Shown here one piece after another: positions 24,346-34,436 of a stretch of 64,000 bases of DNA. The stretch is taken from the NCBI GenBank assembly GCA_963678675.1, contig OY783193.1, positions 35,130,430-35,194,429 of the forward strand, written 5' to 3'. The stretch is from Xiphydria camelus. Its lineage: Eukaryota > Arthropoda > Insecta > Hymenoptera > Xiphydriidae. The number at the start of each line of letters is the position of its first letter. Positions within the stretch are counted from its first letter, which is position 1. The position numbers and the translations under genes were made by a program. The notes below the pieces were generated by a model that worked only from the letters and a program-made list of their open reading frames with translations, was not told the DNA's origin and did not search any database.

Positions 24346-24545
24346 ACTAGACCATTTGCACGCGCAAGCGCGCGCCTAAAGCGTATTTCATAACTACACT
24401 TACATTTACTTCAACACTAATTTTATTAAATTGAATTTCACCGCTTTAACTATCGAATACTATATCGATGTCGATTATCAGCCAATCAGTGGCGGTAGGT
24501 GACCACGACTTTCGATTATATCGCGTTGGATTTTATTAGATAGGA
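24346..24545 (+). repeat. R200 repeat inserted in 5S spacer
   Basis: Interrupts the spacer between TTATTTGAAA and TTTTAAAATAT. Homologous to 22491-22677, and lengthens this unit to 485 bp. Confidence 0.75.
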
Positions 24546-24618
24546 TTTTAAAATATCCCACGCGTATTCTTTATCCACAATTTTACATTTATATTCTCGC
24601 ACGCTTCCTAAATTTACA

Positions 24619-24738
24619 GGCAACAGCCATACCATGCTGAACACACTGGTTCTCGTCCGATCACCAAAGTTAAGCAGCATTGGGCGCGGTTAGTACTTGG
24701 ATGGGTGACCGCTTGGGAACACCGCGTGCTGTTGCCAT
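24619..24738 (+). rRNA. 5S ribosomal RNA, copy 5 (variant)
   Basis: 120 nt with G7->A (GGCAACAGCC) and C at nt 40 (CGTCCG). The CGTCCG variant is the one present at the A2 insertion site. Confidence 0.95.
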
Positions 24739-24900
24739 CTTTTTTTTCTTCAGTATTGATAGGAAATAATATTTTGATTTTACGTGGAAATAACACCGAA
24801 ACGATGCAGGCATCGTATTTTATTTGAAATTTTAAAATGTCCTACGTATTCTTTGTCCACAATTTTACATTTATATTCTCGCACGCTTCCTAAATTTACA

Positions 24901-24948
24901 GGCAACGGCCATACCATGCTGAACACACTGGTTCTCGTCTGATCACCA
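24901..24948 (+). pseudogene. 5S rRNA 5' half (nt 1-48), split by element A1
   Basis: Runs GGCAACGGCC..GATCACCA and then passes into element A1. The TATAT box is still present at -29, but the internal promoter is about 4.6 kb downstream, so this half should be silent. Confidence 0.93.
24936..24948 (+). repeat. 5' target-site duplication of A1
   Basis: CGTCTGATCACCA (5S nt 36-48), repeated exactly at 29506-29518. Confidence 0.92.
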
Positions 24949-25168
24949 CAGTTCTCGTCTGATCGACCACGTGTCCACATCGCAAGATTTGAGAGAAAGC
25001 CCCAAACTATAATAGAACCTCTTAAGGTTAGTATAAACATTTGAAAAGAAGTGTGGATATCAAAATAAACTATTGGAAGCTTAAAAAAGCATAAAAACAA
25101 TTATAACTAATGTAAACCAGCAAGTTCCGCCGTTGGCGGCGGAACATAACCTCAATAACGTAACCTCA

Positions 25169-26512
25169 ATGACAACTACAAGTATTAATACTCCAAATAA
25201 TACAGTCACTATTAATGATTTAATAATAAAATCAAATAAAAGAAGGAAAATGGATAAAAGTACAGATAACAGTAAAAGCAATACAAAAACTCTGAAAAGA
25301 AAGCAAAGGGAAAGTGGCGGAATCCAATGTCAGAACAGATTCGAAGCATTATCATCCGATGAGGACACTGATATGGAAGTAGGGGAAGAAAAAGAGGAAA
25401 AAGAAAGAGCGCAACAACCTAAACCACAAAGTCAAACACATGCTAAGAAAGCCTCAACTAAAAAGATACCGGCTATCGTCATACATGGACGAATAGAAAC
25501 ACACACAAAGTTCCTCGGTACACTAAAAAATGTACTCGAAAGCAAATTCCACTTGAAATACCACAAAGAAAAAACAGAAATCTTCACAACAACAATGGAA
25601 GACTACAACAAAATCAAAACATTCTACACTACAAGAAAAGTTGAATTCCACACATATACTGGACCACAAGAACGCAGAAAAACCTTTGTAATTAGAGGGT
25701 TACATAGCGACACATCGAAGGAGGTTATAATTGAAGATCTACAAGAATATGGGTATGAAGCAACTAATGTTATTCAAATGAGGAACACGAACGTCACTAA
25801 ATTCATGGTATCAGTACCAGCGACGGTAACCCTAAATCAACTCAGACAGAAGGTACCATACATAAGCTACACCAGAATACAACGGGAAAATTATCACACA
25901 AAGAGAAGAATCACTCAGTGCCACAACTGTCAAGAATGGGGACATGCTACATCGAACTGCTATGCGGAGCCTGTGTGTCTCAAATGTGCTGAAAACCATC
26001 GAACACAAGACTGCACAAAATCCAAGGAATTACCAGCTAAATGTGCCAACTGTGATGGTGATCATCCAGCAAATGCTACGATCTGCAAAGTCTACATACA
26101 AAGAGTAGCTTGGCTGGATAGCCGTTCGAAAACGCAACGCCAAATCTGGAAGCCGGAGACCAACGGAAGAACGGAGCCCAACATACATGACGAAAGACAA
26201 TTTCCTGGGATTATTGAACGAAAGAAGACGTCAATGAATGCTTGGGGTGAGCAGAGCAGAACTCAACCAACCGATACAAGTAAAAGTTTCTCGCAGGTAA
26301 GAGAAAATACTAAAAAAGTACATTCCGGAGAAGTCAATGAATTAAATGACTTAGCAACTGAAATTAAGGAAATTAACAAATTATGTAACGTCAAAGAATT
26401 ATTAAACTTTGTTAGAGAATTAAGAAATCAACTAACTCAATGTAAGACTAAAGTAGAACAATTTCAAGTATTTGTGAATTTCTGTGATAACCTTGAAAAT
26501 GGCGAGTATTAA
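25169..26512 (+). CDS. A1 ORF1, gag-like nucleic-acid-binding protein
   Basis: First ATG at 25169 gives 447 aa; the frame is open back to 25133, but without an ATG there. The N-terminus is basic and acidic low-complexity (KRRK, EEKEEKER). A PRE_C2HC-like domain (TFVIRGLHSDT..) lies at about residues 173-238, then three zinc knuckles at about 251-264 (CHNCQEWGHATSNC), 270-282 and 292-306. Such proteins bind the element RNA and chaperone it to chromatin. The residue before ENYHTKRR is Arg here but Trp in A2, B and C, suggesting a damaging substitution in A1. ORF2 starts 14 nt before its stop. Confidence 0.92.
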   Translation: MTTTSINTPNNTVTINDLIIKSNKRRKMDKSTDNSKSNTKTLKRKQRESGGIQCQNRFEALSSDEDTDMEVGEEKEEKERAQQPKPQSQTHAKKASTKKIPAIVIHGRIETHTKFLGTLKNVLESKFHLKYHKEKTEIFTTTMEDYNKIKTFYTTRKVEFHTYTGPQERRKTFVIRGLHSDTSKEVIIEDLQEYGYEATNVIQMRNTNVTKFMVSVPATVTLNQLRQKVPYISYTRIQRENYHTKRRITQCHNCQEWGHATSNCYAEPVCLKCAENHRTQDCTKSKELPAKCANCDGDHPANATICKVYIQRVAWLDSRSKTQRQIWKPETNGRTEPNIHDERQFPGIIERKKTSMNAWGEQSRTQPTDTSKSFSQVRENTKKVHSGEVNELNDLATEIKEINKLCNVKELLNFVRELRNQLTQCKTKVEQFQVFVNFCDNLENGEY

Positions 26513-29185
26513 AACTTGCAGCTGGAATGCAAATAGTATAAAAAGTAGGATAGTAGAAGTTAAAGAGTTCCTAAATCGCGTAGATATAGATATATTCATA
26601 ATCGTAGATACAAGACTCAAAGAGGAAACCAAAGTTAAAATAAAAAATTTCACATGCATTAGAAAAGACATTAAAGATACAGCTTCTGGTGGAATCTTAG
26701 TATGTATTAAGAATGGCATCCCTTATAAGGAAATTAGTATTAGTAACGAAGTATCAATAGAATGTATAGGTATAAAGTTGGCTAGCAACACAAACATAAT
26801 AGCTGCTTATAATAAGCCTTCTAATCACTTTCAGACTAATGAATTAGATCTTATTACAAAAGTTGGTAGCAAGGTGATATTGGTGGGAGATCTCAACTCG
26901 CGGCATATGTCATGGAATAATCATGAACTCAACAGTAATGGTAGAAAAATCCACAATTATATCCTAAACAATAACTGCAGTGTACTTTTCCCAAATGAAC
27001 CAACACATTATCCAACGAACGGAAGCACACCAACGACAATAGACATAGCAATTATAAAAAATATCAGCGACATATCAGAGATGAGAGTACTGCATGAACT
27101 CAGCTCTGACCACATCCCAATAATGTTCACAATCGGCAGACAAGAGAAAAACTACCCAAGCAGGACAATCTACGACTATCAAAAAGCAGATTGGAGGTTA
27201 TTCAGAAATCAACTGAATAAGAACTTCACCATTAATGCAAAAATTAAAACGTCGGAGCAAATAGACATGGAAGTACAGAAATTAACCAGCAGCATACAAA
27301 ACTCAATCACAGAAGCAATCCCAACAAAAACAATTAACCACAGTCAAGAGAAGCTACCAGAGGACATACTACGATTAATCAAAGATAGAAATAAAATAAG
27401 AAAAATCTGGCAAAGGACAAGAATACAAAGTATAAAAAACATAATGTATCAAGAAACTGCTCAAATTAGAAAAGCTATTAGAGAATTTAGAAATGCTGAA
27501 TGGGAAAAGAAACTGAAAAAATTAAAGCCGCAAGACCAATCACTCTGGAGAATGACAAAAATCTTCAAATCAGAGCACAATCCAATACCTACTTTAATAA
27601 CAAATAATGATGAAGCTCTAACGGACAGGGAAAAAACCGAAATGCTGGCCAATCAGTTTGAAAAAGTTCACAAAATAGATACGCAAAACAACACTGAAGA
27701 GCAACAGAATATTATTGGATTCGTGAGGAATGTATTAGACAAAGAGGACGACAAAAATTGGTACAAATTTGCAACTACACCCAAAGAAATACAGGAAATA
27801 ATTAGGAAACTCCCATCCAAAAAAGCTGCAGGAGCAGATAACATACAGAACATAATACTGAAGTACCTACCGAAGAAAGTGATTGTACAAATTACATACA
27901 TATTTAACAAAGCTATCATGCTGTCATACTTTCCAGCTAGCTGGAAAACTGGACTGATAATTCCAATACATAAATCAGGTAAAAAATCTACTGAAGCAAG
28001 CAGTTATCGGCCAATTAGTCTGTTGCCAACGATGAGTAAAGTATTGGAAAAGGTCATACATAAAAGACTCAATGACTTTGAAAAGAAAAATCAAATAATA
28101 ATCAATGAGCAGTTTGGCTTCAGGGAAAAGCATAACACAGTGCAACAAGTAGTAAGGATCACAAACGATATCAGTCTCAATTTCAATGAAGAAAAGGTAA
28201 CAGTCATGTTGCTACTTGACATCGAAAAAGCCTTTGATAGAGTGTGGATAGATGGACTGCTCTACAAACTAATGAAGTATAAATATCCGATAATTTTAAT
28301 CAAACTAATAGCATCCTATCTAAATAACAGACACTTTAAAGTTTCACTCAATAACAGCAAATCAACCAAAAGGAAAATCAGAGCAGGTGTGCCTCAAGGA
28401 TCAGTGCTTGGGCCCAAGCTATTTAACGTATATTTAAATGACATACCAAAGTTCACCAAAACAACTCTGGCGCTGTTCGCAGATGACACTGCAATCTACG
28501 CCCACTCATTTAATGCAATTATAGCAGCAAAGCAAATACAAATCCATCTCAGAATACTAGAAAATTTCTACACACATTGGAAGATTAAACTGAACGAAAC
28601 GAAAACGGAAGTTATCGTTGTCACCAAGAAAAAAGAACGCAACAGTAAGATCATCCAACCTATTGCAGTTTATGGTCACAAGACTTCAACAGTAAAGACA
28701 GTAAAATATCTTGGAGTACATATAGATGCAGGACTCACCTACGAACATCACATCAAGCAAACGATCAGAAAGTTCATGCAGTACTGAGGAAACTATACCC
28801 CTTGATGGTATATGACTCACCCCTATCCATTCAAAACAAAAAATTAATCTATAAGATGATTATCAGACCCATAATGACATATGCCGCACCAGTCTGGTGT
28901 GGAGCAGCTCCATCCAATATCAAATTGCTCCAAATTATGCAAAACAAATGCCTAAGACTGATACTATCTGTCAATAGATACACTAGAATAGTAGACTTAC
29001 ATGAACAATCAGAAATAGAATACATTGAGGATTATATTACCCAACTAGCCGAAAACTTTTACCAAAATCAGTTAAGTCACAATCCTCTAATAGAGAATAT
29101 GCTAAATATTAATTTCCATAACCTACCCTATCATTATAAACATAGATTGCCATATCAAAAATTACCTATCTTCTATAGAAGATGA
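26499..29185 (+). pseudogene. A1 ORF2, endonuclease-reverse transcriptase, one frameshift
   Basis: ATG at 26499 (MASIK..) overlaps the ORF1 stop. N-terminal APE-type endonuclease: CSWNANS, DTRL (Asp where Glu is usual), GDLNSRH, TTIDIA and SSDHIP. Reverse transcriptase: SYRPISLLP, QFGFREKHNT, DIEKAFDRVW, GVPQGSVLGP and FADDTAIY. The C-terminal TYAAPVW / NKCLRLI blocks are Jockey-like. Compared with A2, one A is missing in the run at about 28769-28772, shifting the frame: the first frame stops at 28787 and the rest continues in another frame to 29185. Otherwise almost identical to A2, so the lesion is recent. Confidence 0.92.
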
Positions 29186-29366
29186 AGAGTCTAACGCCTC
29201 AAAGTTCAAAAAACAAACAGATACAACTAACATTGTATAAGTCATTTTAATAAATGGGTTTTTTATCTCCCTTTTCCCATAAACATATGTAAATTACCAA
29301 TAGCATAATACCGCAGATGAGTTGAATATAACAGTGCCTAAATACTTAGCAATAATAAAGATAACA

Positions 29367-29396
29367 GTAGGTTAAGCGCACGAGTGCAGGAACTAC
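29367..29396 (+). promoter_or_regulatory. Conserved 3' UTR motif of the 5S elements (A1)
   Basis: GTAGGTTAAGC followed by GCACGAGTGCAGGAACTAC. The same motif with small changes is in A2 (39289-39318) and in the otherwise divergent B (34437-34466). It can form a short GC-paired hairpin. Possible reverse-transcriptase recognition element (inference). Confidence 0.55.
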
Positions 29397-29505
29397 TTAA
29401 AATAAGCATGTATATTGATTATTATGTTTATATATATATTTTTATATATTGTAAATGTATATATGTTACGAAAATAAAAAGAACTTTAAAAACAAAAAAC
29501 AAAAA

Positions 29506-29518
29506 CGTCTGATCACCA
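29506..29518 (+). repeat. 3' target-site duplication of A1
   Basis: CGTCTGATCACCA, directly after the A-rich tail. Matches 24936-24948. Confidence 0.92.
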
Positions 29519-29577
29519 AAGTTAAGCAGCATTGGGCGCGATTAGTACTTGGATGGGTGACCGCGTGCTGTTGCCAT
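29506..29577 (+). pseudogene. 5S rRNA 3' part (nt 36-120) after A1, with 13-nt deletion
   Basis: Continues the gene split at 24948. It has a G->A change (GCGCGATTAG) and lacks the 13 nt between two CCGC repeats (GACCGC|GTGCTG), probably by slippage. Box A is intact. The deletion lies at about nt 91-104, within or just after the box C edge. Confidence 0.9.
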
Positions 29578-29670
29578 CTTTTTTTTTTCTTCAGAATTGA
29601 TAGGAAATAATATTTTGATTTTACACGGAAATAACATCGAAACGATCCAGGCATCGTATTTTATTTGAAA

Positions 29671-29871
29671 CTAGACCATTTGCACGCGCAAGCGCGCGCC
29701 TAAAGCGTATTTCATAACTACACTTACATTTACTTCAACACTAATTTTATTAAATTGAATTTCACCGCTTTAACTATCGAATACTATATCGATGTCGATT
29801 ATCAGCCAATCAGTGGCGGTAGGTGACCACGACTTTCGATTATATCGCGTTGGATTTTATTAGATAGGATT
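29671..29871 (+). repeat. R200 repeat in 5S spacer
   Basis: Near-identical to 24346-24545. Element B begins a few bases after its right end. Confidence 0.75.
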
Positions 29872-30176
29872 TTAAACCCAGTTCGACCGTCGTGACGACC
29901 GGACGTGTCTTATGCTCGCGCTCGTATACCTGCCAGTAAGGTGAACGGTGCTAGTGACTAGTGATTAGTGAACGGAAAATATTCGCCGTGGAAGACCACC
30001 AGATAAAAATTAAACTAAATACTCCTAATCAAAGGAAAATAACAACTCAAACGGATACCAGCGACAACTATTCAAATCCCTCCAACAATGGGGGTGAGAA
30101 CAACTCTGACTTAGTGAGTAACTTAGCCAATAATATAGTACTCGTGTCCCGCAAACGGAGAAGCAATAGCCCAACC

Positions 30177-31469
30177 ATGGCGCCAAATCGACGTACCAAA
30201 CAACCAAAGGACAATATCGCTGGGGAAATAGCATGTAGTAATCGCTTCGAATCCCTCTCAAGCGACGAAAATGACTCTGATATGGAAATGGAAACCATTC
30301 ACAATTCATACCAGCAACCCCAACAACAACAAAAGCTCAAACAACGAGCACAGGATAAAACGACGACGAATCCCGATAAACCAATAAAGCATAGGAAACC
30401 TCCACCACTTGTTATACATGGAAAAATAAAATCCCATCAAGACCTCTTGAAAACACTAAAGAAAACGCTAAAAGAGAAATTTGAAATAAAATATCACGCA
30501 GACCGGACAGAAATATTCACGGCAACGAAAGAAGAATTTCTTCGCCTTAAGGAGTACTGGGAGGACAATCATATCCAATTCCACACTTATACATTAAAGG
30601 AAGACAAACTGAAAACCTTTGTAATCAAGGGTCTACACAGTGGTATTGAAGCAGAGGACATAGCGAAAGAACTCCAGGAACTAGGGTTCGGAAAATCCCG
30701 GGTGACGCTAATGAAGGGTACGAGCATACCGCTATTTATGGTCTCCTTGGCGGCAAACATCCAACTTAATGAGCTAAGGGGCAAGGCACAATGCATCTAC
30801 TACACGAAAGTTACCTGGGAGAACTATAAAACGAAAAGACGTATCACTCAGTGTCATAGATGCCAGGAGTGGGGTCACGCCACGTCAAACTGTTTCGCAG
30901 ATCCTGCCTGCCTAAAATGCGCGGGAGAGCATTTAACAAAGGACTGCATCAAGCCCAAGGATACTCCGGCCAAATGCGCGAATTGCGGAGGAGACCATCC
31001 AGCAAACGCTAGTATATGCGAGGCATACGACAAGAGAATCGAACGTCTTACCGTTAGGACAAAGGTAAAGGCGGAGGCGAAGGCGAAGGAAATACGCTTG
31101 GAATCAAGCGTTCGACACCCGAACATAACGGAAACCAGGCAGTTCCCCCCTTTAAGGCAACCACCACCAGTACCTGAGGTCAACCCTTGGGCCGCCACCA
31201 GGAACAACGTGCCCGCTGCAGGTAGCAACGATCGAGGAACGGGAGCACCGTCGAGCGCATACCAGGGGCGGAGTGTCACAAGTGAGAGTAGTGGTGTTAC
31301 TGACCTGGCGTCACTGGCAGCAGAGTTGAGGGAAATAAACAATATATGCAACATAAAACAAATGCTAACTTTAGTAAGGCAATTAAAAACAAGACTGCAG
31401 GGGTGCTCAAATCAAATTGAACAGTTTGAGGTATTCATTGATTTCTCTGATAAACTAGGTAAGCCGTAA
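30177..31469 (+). CDS. B ORF1, gag-like protein
   Basis: The frame is open from 29961 without an early ATG. The first ATG, 30177 in good context (ACCATGG), gives 430 aa. Charged N-terminus, Pro-rich linker (KPPPLVIHGK), PRE_C2HC-like TFVIKGLHSG region, three zinc knuckles (CHRCQEWGHATSNC, then CLKCAGEHLTKDC, then CANCGGDHPANASIC), a Pro/Ser-rich linker and an amphipathic C-terminus (LRQPPP.., ..QMLTLVRQLK). A likely RNA-binding partner of the RT. The stop TAA overlaps the ORF2 start as TAATG. A start upstream of 30177 at a non-AUG codon cannot be excluded. Confidence 0.9.
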   Translation: MAPNRRTKQPKDNIAGEIACSNRFESLSSDENDSDMEMETIHNSYQQPQQQQKLKQRAQDKTTTNPDKPIKHRKPPPLVIHGKIKSHQDLLKTLKKTLKEKFEIKYHADRTEIFTATKEEFLRLKEYWEDNHIQFHTYTLKEDKLKTFVIKGLHSGIEAEDIAKELQELGFGKSRVTLMKGTSIPLFMVSLAANIQLNELRGKAQCIYYTKVTWENYKTKRRITQCHRCQEWGHATSNCFADPACLKCAGEHLTKDCIKPKDTPAKCANCGGDHPANASICEAYDKRIERLTVRTKVKAEAKAKEIRLESSVRHPNITETRQFPPLRQPPPVPEVNPWAATRNNVPAAGSNDRGTGAPSSAYQGRSVTSESSGVTDLASLAAELREINNICNIKQMLTLVRQLKTRLQGCSNQIEQFEVFIDFSDKLGKP

Positions 31470-34147
31470 TGGAGCTAAGAGTCTGTAGCTGGAACGCAAA
31501 TAGTATCATAAGTAAAATTGGCGAATTAATAGAATTTCTGCATAGACTGAATATAGATATAATGATGATTAATGAAACTAGACTTAACGAAATGGACAAA
31601 TTCAAAATAACAAATTACACAATAGTTAGAAAGGACAAAAGCAGAACAGCAGGCGGAGTTGCAATATTAATAAGAAATGGCATTCCCTTCAAGGAAATAA
31701 AAGTAAGAAAGAAAGTAACCATGGAATGCATCTGCATAAAACTAACCAGTCAAGTATATATAGTTGCGACATACAATAGTCCGGCAAATCTATTTACAGC
31801 GCTCGAGCTAGACGACATTTTCAATATAGCTGATAAAGTTCTCTTAGTGGGAGATCTCAATGCAAGGCATGTGGCTTGGAATTGTCATATCAATAATATT
31901 AGAGGTAGGGTCATATATAACTACGCATTGAAAAATAACTGCACTATTGTCTTCCCGGATGAGCCGACTCACTATCCTAATAATAGTACAACTGCCACCA
32001 CCATAGACATCTGCTTAAACAAGAATGTTAGAACAATGTCGCGCCTCCAGGTACTCCAAGAACTTAGCTCAGATCACCTCCCAATCTTATTTACATTAAA
32101 CTCGGAAATGAGAGAAGAACGGACAAAGACAGCTTACGACTACGCTACTGCCGACTGGACTAAATTCAGACAAATACTTAATACGAACATTGCAATAAAC
32201 TCCCACATCGACACCCCCCTAGAATTAGATAAAGAAGTACAGAAACTGACTGACAAAATAAAATATGCCATAGATAGATCTATTAAACTGATAACAGTAA
32301 AACAGTACAGAGACAAACTACCAAATACAATTCTGACAATGATAAAAGATAGAAATAGACTCCGCAAAAATTGGCAAAAGTCACGAACGCGCGAAAATAA
32401 AGAGCTAGTGAAAATACACACAAGCAGGATTAGAACAGCCATAAGGGAACATAGAAACAAAACTTGGAAGGATAAACTTAACAAATTAAACCCTAAGGAC
32501 AACTCTCTATGGCGAATGACAAAGGTACTCAAGTCCGAGTTTAATCCAATCCCCACACTAGTAGATAAAAATAACGATGAAGCAATAACAGACGTTAAAA
32601 AGGCTAACATACTTGCAGCACAATTCGAAAACGTACATAACATAGATTTAACTAATAATACCCCGGAACAAAAAGAAGTAATCCTGCGAGTTGAGGAGTA
32701 CCTGCAGGAGCAACAGACACACGAGTGGCATAAATTTCTAACGTCTCCTAGAGAAATATGTAACGTCATCAAGACACTACCTTCTAAAAAAGCACCAGGT
32801 ACGGACAATATTCAGAACATTGTACTTAAAAACTTAACAAGGAAGACAATAGTGCAACTTATGTATATCATCAATGCCATGCTTAAACTCTCATATTTCC
32901 CCCTACACTGGAAGACAGGTAACATAATACCAATTCATAAGCCCGGAAAGAAAACCACAGAACCCGCTAGTTATAGACCAATTAGTTTACTTCCCACTAT
33001 GAGTAAGATGACCGAAAGGATTATTCTAGCCAGACTAAACAAACATGAAACTGAAAATAAAATAATAGCCAACCATCAGTTTGGATTCCGGCAGAAACAT
33101 AACACAGTCCAACAAGTAGCACGAATAGTAACTGACATTAGCGTAAATTTCAATAAAAATAAAGTAACAACGATGTTACTACTAGATATAGAAAAAGCTT
33201 TCGATCGCGTCTGGGTAGATGGACTAATATACAAAATGATACGATACAAATTCCCACCTACCCTTATATGTTTAGTTAACTCCTATCTAATTGGAAGACA
33301 ATTCCAGGTCACAGTCAATGGTATTGCATCCACTAAGAGAAAGATCAAAGCGGGTGTACCTCAAGGATCGGTCCTAGGACCTAACCTATTCAATATATAT
33401 CTGAATGATCTCCCTACTTTTCCGAAAACTCAGACTGCATTATTCGCTGACGATACGGCTGTGTACTCTCACTCATTCAGTGCCATCGTCGCGGCCAAAC
33501 AAATACAAATTCATATGAGTTTTCTGGAACCATTTTACGCAATGTGGAAAATATCTCTAAATGCATCCAAAACTGAAGCAATAGTATTCGCAAAGAAAAC
33601 AAGCCAAATCAAAATAATGCAACCAATCAAAGTCTACGGACATAGCATAGAAACTACCAAATCTGTCAGATATCTAGGTGTGCATCTTGATCCGAAATTA
33701 ACTTTCAGAAATCACATTAAACAGTCACTTCGCAAAGCTTATGCCGTCCAGAGAAAGGTATATCCGCTATTGGTTAAGAACTCACCTTTGTCCATGCACA
33801 ATAAAAGACTAATATACAAAATGTTACTAAGACCGATAGTATTATATGCGGCACCAGTGTGGTGTAGTGCTGCAGCGACAAACATTAAACTACTCCAATT
33901 ATACCAAAATAAGTGCCTAAGACTAATTACCTCAGCCAATAGGTATACTAGAATCACAGATCTTCATGAGGCTGCTGACTTACAATATATATCAAACTAT
34001 ATCAGACAACTAGGTGATAAATTCTACGAGCACCAACTAAACGACAATCCATTACTTAAAGACCTAACTAGCGTGAGGGAACACAATTTACCTTTTCCTT
34101 TAAAGCATAAGCTCCCGTATCAAGCATTACAAATTTTCTCCAAATAA
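31469..34147 (+). CDS. B ORF2, endonuclease-reverse transcriptase
   Basis: 892 aa, open throughout, beginning in the TAATG overlap with ORF1, which suggests coupled reinitiation. APE endonuclease: CSWNANS, INETRLNE (catalytic Glu present, unlike A), GDLNARH, TTIDIC and SSDHLP. RT: SYRPISLLP, HQFGFRQKHNT, DIEKAFDRVW, GVPQGSVLGP and FADDTAVY. C-terminus LYAAPVW and NKCLRLI. All catalytic residues that I can check are present, so the protein may be functional. It would nick the 5S target and copy the element RNA there. Confidence 0.92.
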   Translation: MELRVCSWNANSIISKIGELIEFLHRLNIDIMMINETRLNEMDKFKITNYTIVRKDKSRTAGGVAILIRNGIPFKEIKVRKKVTMECICIKLTSQVYIVATYNSPANLFTALELDDIFNIADKVLLVGDLNARHVAWNCHINNIRGRVIYNYALKNNCTIVFPDEPTHYPNNSTTATTIDICLNKNVRTMSRLQVLQELSSDHLPILFTLNSEMREERTKTAYDYATADWTKFRQILNTNIAINSHIDTPLELDKEVQKLTDKIKYAIDRSIKLITVKQYRDKLPNTILTMIKDRNRLRKNWQKSRTRENKELVKIHTSRIRTAIREHRNKTWKDKLNKLNPKDNSLWRMTKVLKSEFNPIPTLVDKNNDEAITDVKKANILAAQFENVHNIDLTNNTPEQKEVILRVEEYLQEQQTHEWHKFLTSPREICNVIKTLPSKKAPGTDNIQNIVLKNLTRKTIVQLMYIINAMLKLSYFPLHWKTGNIIPIHKPGKKTTEPASYRPISLLPTMSKMTERIILARLNKHETENKIIANHQFGFRQKHNTVQQVARIVTDISVNFNKNKVTTMLLLDIEKAFDRVWVDGLIYKMIRYKFPPTLICLVNSYLIGRQFQVTVNGIASTKRKIKAGVPQGSVLGPNLFNIYLNDLPTFPKTQTALFADDTAVYSHSFSAIVAAKQIQIHMSFLEPFYAMWKISLNASKTEAIVFAKKTSQIKIMQPIKVYGHSIETTKSVRYLGVHLDPKLTFRNHIKQSLRKAYAVQRKVYPLLVKNSPLSMHNKRLIYKMLLRPIVLYAAPVWCSAAATNIKLLQLYQNKCLRLITSANRYTRITDLHEAADLQYISNYIRQLGDKFYEHQLNDNPLLKDLTSVREHNLPFPLKHKLPYQALQIFSK

Positions 34148-34436
34148 AACAAGGAAACGAGAAAAAAAAGAAACATACGAGAAAACAAGATCTCGTAAAC
34201 TTTCAATTTCTAAAAATAGGTTTTTGCCAAGCCGGCCTTTCCTATATAGCAATAATATTATATAAGATAAGTAGTACCAAATCCGTGATCCACACGTATC
34301 TAATTCACCAACCCAACCCTTAATCGGTACGGAGACCACGTACTGTGGGCACCGTGGCGGTTGGGGAAGGGGATGGATAGTTAGATATCGCATAACGTAT
34401 AAGTGTACATAGCGTATACATAAAAGGAACAAACGT

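Larger units (their letters stand above)
24949..29505 (+). mobile_element. 5S-inserted Jockey-clade non-LTR retrotransposon A1
   Basis: 4557-bp, apparently full-length element in the sense orientation of a 5S gene. Order: 5' UTR starting CAGTTCTCGTCTGATCGACC, ORF1 (gag-like), ORF2 (endonuclease plus reverse transcriptase), 3' UTR, and an A-rich tail with interspersed C. There are no LTRs. It is flanked by a perfect 13-bp duplication of 5S nt 36-48, as expected of target-primed reverse transcription. The ORF1 layout (PRE_C2HC then three knuckles) and the RT/C-terminal blocks fit the Jockey clade (inference from family knowledge). It is nearly identical to A2, but ORF2 is broken by a 1-nt deletion. 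Confidence 0.93.

Noticed and set aside
23288..24738. CRISPR-like regular array
   Set aside because: The regular 282-bp repetition is explained by 5S genes and spacers; the organism is an animal.
24949..29505. LTR retrotransposon (Cassandra-like, carrying 5S)
   Set aside because: No LTRs, no integrase or protease; the APE endonuclease and 13-bp duplications show non-LTR retrotransposition.
32140..32808. 222-codon minus-strand frame
   Set aside because: Antisense to B ORF2; hydrophobic composition is the mirror of Lys/Asn-rich coding.
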